Below, piece after piece: positions 57,056 through 64,000 of a stretch of DNA of 64,000 nt. The DNA comes from Palsa-504 sp963705835 (GTDB taxonomy: Bacteria > Actinomycetota > Actinomycetes > Streptosporangiales > Streptosporangiaceae): contig CAVPLC010000046.1 of NCBI GenBank assembly GCA_963705835.1, positions 1 through 64,000 of the forward strand, given 5' to 3'. The position numbers and the translations under genes are program-made. How positions within the stretch are numbered: position 1 is the stretch's first letter; each line of letters starts with the position of its first letter. A model generated the notes under the pieces. It did no database searches and was not told the DNA's origin. It was given only the letters and a program-made list of their open reading frames with translations.

Positions 57056-58356
57056 GCTGTGCCTTCGATCAGGTCGGCGTAGTCCTGCAGGTCGACGGTG
57101 ACGTCGCGGCCTTCGGTGCCGAGCAGCCGGGCCGCCTCGGCCAGGGCCCCGGGTCCCGGTGGCCGGTTGGCCTTGGTGTTGCAGGGCCGGGCCGTGGTGA
57201 AGGCGGACAGCACCACCTTCTCCAGCGCTGCCCGGTGCTCGCTGGTGCGGACGAGGGTTCCCCCGCCGGCTGGCGCGAGCCGGTGCGTGCCGAGGAGCGC
57301 CCCCGCGGCGGTGTGGACCTCGACCGTCGCAGAGGAGAGCCGGTGGCGCAGCGACACTGTCACCCCCGAAAGGCCGGGCGGCACCGAGTACCTGTTCCCC
57401 CGGAACGCGACGGTCGCGTCGGCGGCCACGATCCGCTCAACGCTGATCGTGGCCGGGAACGGCACTGGCGGCAGCGCGAGCAGCGGCTCAGCATCGGCCA
57501 GCTCGCCCACTGTTGTCCTGGCCCCCGCCGGGGTGCGGCGTTCCCGGGCATCACCCGGGCCGGCCAGGAACCTGTCCAGGGACAGCTGCGCCTCCTGAGG
57601 ATCCCGCGCTGTCATCGGCTTCCACCAGCGTCCGGAGGTGAACCGCACCGCGGACTCCACGGAGCCCTTGCGGTTACCGCGCCGCGGCGGGCACGGCTCG
57701 ACGACCGCCCCGTAATGCTTAGCCACCGGGGCGAAGCTCACCTGGACGTCCCGGGTGCCCGGCGTGATCACCGTGGCCAGCCGGTCGGTGCGCCAGATCC
57801 GCGCCGTGCCGCCGAGCCGGCGCATCACAGCGTCCATGGCCTCGATCAGATGGGCCTGGTCCATCGACTCAGCCAGCACTCCCCGGGTCCGGCTCGAATG
57901 CGGCAGCGTGCCGAGCAGCACATACGCGGTCCCGCCCCACGGCGCTTGCCGGCGCTCGAACCAGTCCCACTGGATCTCCTCACCCGCCGGGTGGCTGATC
58001 TCGATCGTGTCCCGGCCCTTCACTCCCGAGCACGCCTCGCAATGCGGCCGCAGCTGCCGCTGCCGGACCTGCCGTGCGAACGTCGGGTAACTCCGGTCAT
58101 AACCCAACAGGACAACCTCATCGAACAGGGCCGTTGCCCACAGGTTGTGATCGTCGCCGAACCGTGCCCGGATGTAACCCTCGAAGGGAGCCAGCGGATC
58201 AGGCACGGCAGGCCGGCGGCGGCCGGGCGCCCGCTCGCCCGTCAGATAAGACCGGACAGTCTTACGGTCCCGTCCCAGATGGCGGGCTATGGCCGAGATC
58301 GACCAGCCCCGGTTCTTCAGCGCATGAGCTTCCACGTCTTCTCCTTGTGTGAGCAT
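57052..58356 (-). CDS. istA: IS21 transposase IstA
   Basis: 434 residues. N-terminal helix-turn-helix (WSISAIARHLGRDRKTVRSY), an RNase H-like DDE core (EIQWDWFE, WRTDRLATV and the Glu of KGSVESAV), and the Mu-transposase-like C-terminal beta-barrel (VAFRGNRYSVPPGLSG). The length is in the family range. Start ATG 58356; a TTG/ATG slightly upstream is not seen. Confidence 0.93.
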   Translation of the reverse strand: MLTQGEDVEAHALKNRGWSISAIARHLGRDRKTVRSYLTGERAPGRRRPAVPDPLAPFEGYIRARFGDDHNLWATALFDEVVLLGYDRSYPTFARQVRQRQLRPHCEACSGVKGRDTIEISHPAGEEIQWDWFERRQAPWGGTAYVLLGTLPHSSRTRGVLAESMDQAHLIEAMDAVMRRLGGTARIWRTDRLATVITPGTRDVQVSFAPVAKHYGAVVEPCPPRRGNRKGSVESAVRFTSGRWWKPMTARDPQEAQLSLDRFLAGPGDARERRTPAGARTTVGELADAEPLLALPPVPFPATISVERIVAADATVAFRGNRYSVPPGLSGVTVSLRHRLSSATVEVHTAAGALLGTHRLAPAGGGTLVRTSEHRAALEKVVLSAFTTARPCNTKANRPPGPGALAEAARLLGTEGRDVTVDLQDYADLIEGTA

Positions 58357-58490
58357 GTGGGCGAGGGGCCTCTTCGAGTTGGCTGGCTAGGTACCGCCAG
58401 CTTCGGGGAGGCCCCGCCGCACGGGGGGGACTTCAGCCCACCCGGGCTCACAACTGGGGAAGTTCAGTGATCACCTCTGGGGAGTTCCCG

Positions 58491-58830
58491 GCGATCGGCG
58501 ACACCGGCGGCCACATCGGAGCGGCCTGAGCAGCGCAGACCGTCATGCGGACCAGGTATAGGGGATATACACGGTGGACGGTTCACTCCCTCTTCGCTCT
58601 TACCAGCAAGGGACAGCCGTCCCTTGCCATTCCCGGGACACGCAGATCACCCCGCACCCATAAGGTGTACGTGAACCACCGGCCGACCGCACGGTGAAAT
58701 CCCAGCTCACAACCACAGACGGGTCACCAGCCCACTCAACTGGCCATCAGCGCTGAATAGCGGAGGCTAAGGCCGCTGAGGTCGCCACAGATACTCACAC
58801 TTCCTCTCAACGGTCGTCGTAACAGGATCG
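58491..58830. other. Intergenic beside IS21, with a perfect hairpin
   Basis: No gene. GCAAGGGAC and its exact complement around the loop AGCC form a 9-bp stem (58606-58627). It may be a terminator for the minus-strand operon that ends at 58831, or a stem left by the rearrangement. Confidence 0.5.
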
Positions 58831-59721
58831 CTAGAGTCGGGTGGTCCGGTCCTGGGCCCACTCGATCCGGGCTGACAGCAGCCGCTGCCTGGTTGAAACC
58901 AGCCAGGCCGCCGAGCGAACACCCAGATACGAGGCGAGCGACGTCCAGAGTGCGGGGTCTCGGACCATGGCCGTGAGCGGACTCCGAAGCCGATCGACGG
59001 CGAACCGATAGGCACGGCTGGGGAGGGGCTTTCTCCCGTCGGAGATGCGCCGGGCTTGAGTGCTTGCAGCAACATACTCCTGTGTTCCGGCGGCCACCCT
59101 GGCCTTGGCCCGCACAAGCGCCCGGACGGTCATTGGAGCTTCGATCTGAAACCTCGCGTCGGTAACCGATAGCCGCTCCTTCTCATCGAACAGCCCGCGG
59201 ACGAACAGGTCGTCGTTGATGACCTCCGGGAAGGAGCCGAATCTGGAACGCCCCTGGACTGACAGCCCGTAGAACCCGCTTCCTATCGGGGAACAGATCA
59301 TCCACGGGGTGCGCAGAAAGATCTCGTAGAAGCCTCGGACGATTCGAGGTCGGCCTTCGAGGGCCACGTGTATTTTCGGTGCCGCGGCCAGCGCCCGGCC
59401 GGACCGCAAGACCTCGATCACCGCGCGTACCGCTGGCAGATCGACGGCGATGTCGGCATCTAGGTACAGCCTCGGAAAGCAGTCGCCAGCCATCTTGTCG
59501 CCGTGATTGAGAGCGGCGATCTTCGACGCCTGCTCCAGACAGTGGGCCTGGGCTCCCAAGTATCGCGATGCAATATGGGCCGTGTTGTCCGTGCAGCCGT
59601 TGCATACGACGTGCACCTCGAACTCGCCCGTGCTCATAGCCGGGGCCAACGAGTCCAGAAGTCGGCCAATGACCCGTCCCTCGTTGTGGGCGGGGATAAT
59701 GATAGATCCCGACGGGCTCAT
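58831..59721 (-). CDS. GT2 family glycosyltransferase
   Basis: 296 residues. Starts SPSGSIIIPAHNEGRVIGRL; VVCNGCTDNTA and LYLDADIAVDLPAV (DAD metal site) mark the GT-A domain. The rest, VQGRSRFGSFPEVINDDLFV, is the acceptor side. Start ATG 59721 overlaps the stop of the gene upstream by four bases; a longer start at 59760 would run deeper into that gene. Last gene of the minus-strand operon. Confidence 0.83.
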   Translation of the reverse strand: MSPSGSIIIPAHNEGRVIGRLLDSLAPAMSTGEFEVHVVCNGCTDNTAHIASRYLGAQAHCLEQASKIAALNHGDKMAGDCFPRLYLDADIAVDLPAVRAVIEVLRSGRALAAAPKIHVALEGRPRIVRGFYEIFLRTPWMICSPIGSGFYGLSVQGRSRFGSFPEVINDDLFVRGLFDEKERLSVTDARFQIEAPMTVRALVRAKARVAAGTQEYVAASTQARRISDGRKPLPSRAYRFAVDRLRSPLTAMVRDPALWTSLASYLGVRSAAWLVSTRQRLLSARIEWAQDRTTRL

Positions 59722-60176
59722 CTGGGGCAACGAACTGCTTCCCAGGCTATGCGGAAACAAGACTTCAGCCCCGGTTTATTCGCGAGCTTCCAACTTGTCT
59801 CGGCGGAATTCGGGCCGCGGAAGCCTATGAATTCGCAATCGCCCACAGCGAAGCCGAGGAAGTCGGTGACCGACAGATCGATGTAGATCCCACCGATATG
59901 GTTCACGATGCAGTAGCGGGCCAAGTCGGCCTTATAGGAGAATGGTCGGAGAGTATTGAAGGCCCTGAGCACGTCCAGCCCATAAACATCGCCGATCAGC
60001 GCTCGCGCGTCGTCGAGGAACCACATCCTGTACGGATCCCCTCCGGCACGGGAGCGGATTTCCTCTGCTGCAGGGGGCAGTGATGCGTCGCGATCATAGG
60101 TGAACATGATCTGGTGTACTGGTACGTTCATACGCGTGACCTGTCGGTGACGGAGGCCTGCCAGGCCCCGCATCAT
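59718..60176 (-). CDS. DXD sugar-transferase (Gly_transf_sug/OCH1-like), short
   Basis: 152 residues. VPVHQIMFTYDRDAS, MWFLDDARALIG and YKADLARYCIVNHIGGIYIDLSV form the usual block of this family (YKaDl.Ry..L...GGiY.DlD); the last Asp of DLD is Val here (DLSV). Most relatives are 230-300 residues, and the sequence ends soon after a GFRGPNSAETSW stretch, so the protein may be C-terminally cut. Both ends overlap neighbours by four bases. Confidence 0.65.
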   Translation of the reverse strand: MMRGLAGLRHRQVTRMNVPVHQIMFTYDRDASLPPAAEEIRSRAGGDPYRMWFLDDARALIGDVYGLDVLRAFNTLRPFSYKADLARYCIVNHIGGIYIDLSVTDFLGFAVGDCEFIGFRGPNSAETSWKLANKPGLKSCFRIAWEAVRCPR

Positions 60177-61138
60177 GGCATACGCTCCGGCGCTCGCGAC
60201 ACGCGACGCAACGCTCCGGGTAGGTGAGCATCGCGGAAGAGCCGAAACTCCTGAGCAGCGTGGTACCGCACGCGGTCGCTCTTGACCACGAGCGCCGCGG
60301 CCCGGGATCCACGCTCGAGTCTAGACACGTAACGACCCTGCCGAGTACCGGCCCAGTTCGAGTTAATGCACACGCCCAGGTACGACCTGCGGAGTGACTC
60401 GTGACTGAAGCCGGCGGCCACGAGCCTTCGGTACTCGCTTCGGGTATGAAAGATCCTGATGAAAGGCTCGATCCTCACCAGCCGTTCCGGACAGTGATTG
60501 ACGAGAAAGAAGTTGTACCAGGCGAACTCGACCGGTGCGATGGTCATCAGGTCGAGCACAGAAAGACCCTCCGAGCAACACCAATCGCGGAAGTCATGCA
60601 ACACCGAATCCTGGAATACCGTGTTGTTGAAGCAAGTAGCTGGTGACAGAGTTGGCACACCCAGACGATCAGCAATCAAATCGATTCTCTTCGCGCGAAA
60701 CCCTGCAAATGGGGCCCAGGCTGGATCGGCTACCAGGTCCTTATCGTCTGCAAGGACGGTCAGGCCGGTGCCGTCGGGAGCGGTGAAGTTCTCCGTCGCG
60801 AAGTCACGTATGAAGTAAGTGTCGCTATCCACGATCACATAGTTCCGTGCCTCGGAAAGGCGGTGGACACTAAGCTTGACGAGCTGCTGAGTGATATATC
60901 CTGGAGCGAAACCCCAGATTTTTCGATCTATCCTCGGGATTCCGAAGTGGTCGTCTGGTAGCACTGAGACATCACTGAAGTGCCTGGAAAGCTCCTTGAA
61001 TGCCGCCACATCAACGGCGGGTACCGATATGAAAACACCGATTCGATCACGATTATGCCTGGACACCGAATCGAGCAGACGGTGCACGAGGACCAGGTCC
61101 GGTCGGTGAGACTTGACGAAGATAGCAACGTCTTTCAT
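60173..61138 (-). CDS. DUF6492-like glycosyltransferase
   Basis: 321 residues from ATG 61138. MKDVAIFVKSHRPDLVLVHRL, then HNRDRIGVFISVP, YVIVDSDTYFIRDF with a DSD metal-type motif, and FFLVNHCPERLVRIEPFIRI fit the DUF6492 family found in actinobacterial and cyanobacterial polysaccharide clusters. Likely a GT-A transferase; the sugar is unknown. Coupled by ATGA overlaps to the flippase upstream and the DXD gene downstream. Confidence 0.62.
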   Translation of the reverse strand: MKDVAIFVKSHRPDLVLVHRLLDSVSRHNRDRIGVFISVPAVDVAAFKELSRHFSDVSVLPDDHFGIPRIDRKIWGFAPGYITQQLVKLSVHRLSEARNYVIVDSDTYFIRDFATENFTAPDGTGLTVLADDKDLVADPAWAPFAGFRAKRIDLIADRLGVPTLSPATCFNNTVFQDSVLHDFRDWCCSEGLSVLDLMTIAPVEFAWYNFFLVNHCPERLVRIEPFIRIFHTRSEYRRLVAAGFSHESLRRSYLGVCINSNWAGTRQGRYVSRLERGSRAAALVVKSDRVRYHAAQEFRLFRDAHLPGALRRVSRAPERMP

Positions 61139-62892
61139 TTCAGATTTACTCCTCTGCCTATCCGATCGGCCAGCGCCACGGGATCGGACACCGCGGACGC
61201 CAGCGGCGCCGCTTGGCCATGGCTGGCGCCCCAGATGACGTACGGGTATGCGCGGTGGCGCCCAGACTGACGTCGGCGTCGATGGTGGCGTCCTCGTCGG
61301 TGGGCAGTGACCGCTGGAGTTCCGAAACGCTGTAGCAAAGGCTCGCGGTATACCCAACCGTAGTAGATGAGGAATGCAGGCGCAGTCAGCAGCCCGCTCA
61401 ATACGAGGCCGATGCCGCCAGCCGGCAGGCTGTTATGCAGGCTCCATTCGCACACTCCCGCCACGGCGATAGCAACCAGCGCAGGGACATAACTGATACA
61501 GCGGAAGAATGGTGTGATCTGTTTACCGATCTTCTTTCGGGCCAGATAGATGCAAACAACGAAGCTGATGACTTGACCGATAGCCGTACCGAGGGGGACT
61601 CCGATCACTCCTATGCTAAGAGCAAGCGGCACCGTGCACGCCACATTTACGGCCACGCCGATGCCGAGATACCACGACTCGATCTCAGGCATCCCGACCA
61701 CCTTTACCGTCACATCGACTATCGCGTTGAGCAGTAGCGGAGCAGTGCCGATCACCAATAGGGCCGCCGTGGCGGCTGCGAGCTGAGAGCCGTGGCCGAG
61801 CCAGACGGGGATGCCGAACCAACCTACGAGCGCAGCAACCACTGGAAAGATTCCAAGAGCGGTGACCCATATGCGCTGGGTATCAGGGAATGATCGCAGA
61901 ACACCCTGCTTGCCACTCTTTCCGTAGCTGCGGCCGATGTCTTGCAGGATCGGGTTCAACCCGTTGATCGGCATATTGGTAATCTGCTGACTGAAGCTCG
62001 CTCCGATGCTGTAGTAGGCCACATACCTGACAGGAAAAAGGAAGCCCACCAGCACGGCGTCCAGCTCGTAGTTGAAAGAGCTGGCGAGTGCCGCGATCTG
62101 GACCCGGCATCCGAAGCGGAGGATTTGGCGCACCTCCGAGGTCGGCAGCCAGCGCAAGCGTTTCAGCAATATGTAGCGGCGGCAGGCCCACACCGCGGTG
62201 ATGAGAAGGATGGCTTCCCGCGCATAGGTGGCCCATATCAGGCACTGCACGCCCGAAGACGCGAAGGAGACCCCCACTGCAGTGGCGGCATACGCCACCA
62301 CGGCCATGACCTGGGTGTAGTTGAGGAACGCCCAGCGATGATGTGCCATGACGAGCCGTTGGATCGGCGTACGAATGGCGGCGACGAGCAGCACCGGCAT
62401 CAGGACCCTGATGAGTTGGACGGTCCCATGCGAATGACCGGCGAGACCGGACCCGAGCGCGAAGACTCCCACGACGGCTGGCGCGACGAGAATCATCGTG
62501 GTCGTAGCGGTACCGACGATGATCACCACCAAGATGAGCATCGTGAGGAGGAAACTGGTCGTGGCGGCAACGTCCCCTCGGCCCACGTAGACCGGGAAGT
62601 AGCGGTATCCCGTGGGAGCCAGCCCTCCATCCAGGTTGCTGAGTAGCCCTATGATCGAACTGACCAAGGCGAAGATGCCGTATTGCGTCGCCCCCAGGTG
62701 GTGGAGCAGGAAAGGAGTAAGACCGAGGCTTATCCCGACGACCAAGAACTGGCCGACTATGTTCCACCCGAGTCCGGCCAAAAGGCGCTTCGGCTGCATG
62801 GAGGATTCGGTGGCTGTCGCATCGGCGGAGGATGGGTCGGAGTGCCGCGTGTTGGTTAGCAGACTGGGCTCATGCTTGTTGATCTCAGCCAT
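61135..62892 (-). CDS. Wzx-like polysaccharide flippase
   Basis: 585 residues, with about 14 membrane helices of the oligosaccharide flippase (MVF/PST) fold. It opens LLAGLGWNIVGQFLVVGISL, TPFLLHHLGATQYGIFALV, and has the SNLDGGLAPTGYRYFPVYVG loop. It moves lipid-linked repeat units across the membrane. The last 60 residues form an unusual basic tail (RRGRHHRRRR) beyond the normal length. ATG 62892 follows AGGG; the run up to 63003 is not conserved-looking. First gene of the four-gene minus-strand operon. Confidence 0.85.
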   Translation of the reverse strand: MAEINKHEPSLLTNTRHSDPSSADATATESSMQPKRLLAGLGWNIVGQFLVVGISLGLTPFLLHHLGATQYGIFALVSSIIGLLSNLDGGLAPTGYRYFPVYVGRGDVAATTSFLLTMLILVVIIVGTATTTMILVAPAVVGVFALGSGLAGHSHGTVQLIRVLMPVLLVAAIRTPIQRLVMAHHRWAFLNYTQVMAVVAYAATAVGVSFASSGVQCLIWATYAREAILLITAVWACRRYILLKRLRWLPTSEVRQILRFGCRVQIAALASSFNYELDAVLVGFLFPVRYVAYYSIGASFSQQITNMPINGLNPILQDIGRSYGKSGKQGVLRSFPDTQRIWVTALGIFPVVAALVGWFGIPVWLGHGSQLAAATAALLVIGTAPLLLNAIVDVTVKVVGMPEIESWYLGIGVAVNVACTVPLALSIGVIGVPLGTAIGQVISFVVCIYLARKKIGKQITPFFRCISYVPALVAIAVAGVCEWSLHNSLPAGGIGLVLSGLLTAPAFLIYYGWVYREPLLQRFGTPAVTAHRRGRHHRRRRQSGRHRAYPYVIWGASHGQAAPLASAVSDPVALADRIGRGVNLK

Positions 62893-63475
62893 GGACATCC
62901 CTGGGACGCGTAGACGACCTGTCTGTCGGCCACGGCCGGCAGGATCCTGGCCTGGAATCTCTGCCAACATGGTCAAGCGCCTCGGCGCCATGTGGCGCAT
63001 CACCCGGATGCACGTACGGTCGTTGGCTGAATAGTCGTTATCATCACCTTATCCTAGGCGGAATGCCAATGGCCGAGTCCGCCATTATGATAGCGCATGG
63101 CGCGAAACTGCGCAAGCGATATCGGCTATCTTCATAGACATCCCACAGAACATGACACAATTCGGCCCTGCCTGGTTCACAACTTGCCTCCTGTTTGCAT
63201 CTTCGCCGTCGCGAGCAAGGATTGCCCCGTAGCCAACTACAGCTACACTGATTGAGGTGCAATAACAGCTGACCAGTCTGCTCGCTGACGGCAAGATCAA
63301 GGACCAAGAAGCAGCGCGGATCAGGTCATGGATGGCCGCACAGGTGAGCGCCGATAGTACCTGAAGTCCGCTGCATTCTCGCTGTGGGCACCCGCGATCG
63401 GCGCGTGGACCAAAATCTAGGCCCTCCTGTAGGTGCCATGACTCTAGCATTGCCATTGTCTCGCACCGGATCGGC
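62893..63475. other. Intergenic, promoter side of the flippase operon
   Basis: About 580 bases of lower GC than most of the window. Short ORFs on the minus strand (63044-63456) have no ribosome binding site or known motif. It should hold the operon promoter, but none could be fixed by eye. Confidence 0.4.
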
Positions 63476-63712
63476 TCAATGATTGGTGTCTCCTTCCGCG
63501 GAACGCAACAGATTATAGATAAAGAAGCTTACGGCTGACAGCGCGAAGCATATCTCCCCGAAGGTATCTTCGTGCGGCAACTTCGCGAAGTGCGTGAGCT
63601 GCAAGCGGAGTGTGTACGGGTGGACAAGCGCCACGAGCGCGATGTACACCCATCCGGCGAAGCCGTAAAGCGCGAGCGTCCGACTCGTTACCAACGCGAT
63701 TCTGCGCTTCAT
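63476..63712 (-). CDS. Small two-helix membrane protein, 78 aa
   Basis: MKRRIALVTSRTLALYGFAG opens a first membrane helix (to VYIALVALV); a short outer loop (HPYTLRLQLTHFAKLPHEDTFG) leads to a second (ICFALSAVSFFIYNLL). The ATG at 63712 follows AGGAGAAA. No family recognised, but the layout, ribosome binding site and hydrophobic pattern support a real gene, perhaps a partner of the polysaccharide machinery. Confidence 0.6.
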   Translation of the reverse strand: MKRRIALVTSRTLALYGFAGWVYIALVALVHPYTLRLQLTHFAKLPHEDTFGEICFALSAVSFFIYNLLRSAEGDTNH

Positions 63713-64000
63713 TTTCCAGTTTCTCCTACTCTAGCATTGATCATTCATTTGGATCGGTTACAAGCCGAGGATGAGTGGGCCGAGCTCGTGTGCGAACTTT
63801 GGTCCTAATGCAGAAGCGGCATCCAGGTGCTTCCTGGTCGTTGGAATGTCGTCCACTCGATCTAGTACAGGCAATCATAAAGGAATGCCATACAGGCCAG
63901 TCCTCCCCTCAAGATTCGTTGTATGAATATGCAACTTGCGCGTATGGTCGATCCGCTACAGTTGACACGCTGTCGGCTCGAGTCAAGTCGGCGCTTGGAG
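63713..64000. other. Window end, no gene found
   Basis: Non-coding or upstream sequence of a gene beyond the window. No feature recognised. Confidence 0.4.

Larger units (their letters stand above)
56198..58490 (-). mobile_element. IS21-family insertion sequence, complete
   Basis: About 2.3 kb with istA and istB. Both ends carry two subterminal TCCCCAG repeats 14 bases apart: on the left, ATTCCCCAG (56203-56211) and ATTCCCCAGTTG (56225-56236); on the right, in reverse, ACTCCCCAG and CTTCCCCAGTTG (58452-58486). The exact outer bases and the target duplication could not be fixed; the left edge is set at TGGAAATT and the right at CGGGAACT. Both genes are intact, so the element may be active. 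Confidence 0.85.

Noticed and set aside
63044..63456. Overlapping minus-strand ORFs of 87 and 123 codons
   Set aside because: No ribosome binding site, Cys/Ser/Arg-rich, no consistent hydrophobic pattern; probably non-coding.

Overview
This window reads as the chromosome of a high-GC actinomycete, with one alien end. From about 5.5 to 34 kb it carries a housekeeping run in the order usual for Actinobacteria: a broken dnaJ, hrcA (with a CIRCE operator over its start), a DUF3097 gene, a DUF4870 gene, hemW, two DUF1707 genes flanking a DUF4389 gene, lepA, rpsT and holA. These are followed by hutI, hflX, a Uma2-family gene, helR, the glyoxylate/glycolate set aceB-glcD-glcE-glcF, sufE and a rhodanese. 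Strong G/C third-position bias, GTG starts and these families support an actinomycete; the order within the phylum cannot be fixed by eye.

The first 5.5 kb is different. It holds a 1,505-residue UvrD-RecD2 fusion helicase whose sequence looks proteobacterial, a small AT-rich ORF and broken non-coding sequence. It meets dnaJ at about 5541, where DnaJ homology stops after 134 codons. This is either a foreign insertion/rearrangement or a chimeric join in the assembly.

From 28.6 to 40 kb lies an accessory zone. A 3.4 kb cassette (29176-32530) with a Ser/Thr kinase and a divergent membrane-anchored protein sits between two diverged 63-bp direct repeats, splitting what was probably a convergent pair (the 28797 gene and sufE). 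A paralogue of the membrane-anchored protein, with the same leader sequence, lies at 38630-39958, next to the polysaccharide region. A large membrane-anchored beta-propeller gene lies between them.

From 40.3 to 63.7 kb is a polysaccharide locus. On the + strand there are two copies of a three-gene, stop/start-overlapping module: a GT-C-type polytopic glycosyltransferase, a BcsA-like GT2 synthase and a membrane-anchored GH26-like glycoside hydrolase. A third GH26 gene follows, behind a leader that still carries a copy of the first module's ribosome-binding and start region. Next come a small membrane-anchored protein, two GT2 transferases and a large DUF2206-like membrane protein. The + strand run ends in a truncated glycosyltransferase, a broken aminoglycoside/lincosamide-type nucleotidyltransferase and a complete IS21-family element (istA/istB). 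On the other side of the IS, a minus-strand operon encodes a Wzx-like flippase, a DUF6492-like protein, a DXD sugar transferase and a GT2. Its lower GC suggests transfer.

At least seven apparent single-base frameshifts occur in otherwise well-conserved genes (DUF4389, lepA, hflX, aceB and three in the propeller gene), several beside G/C runs. I treat most as probable sequencing errors, and give the full inferred spans for these genes.
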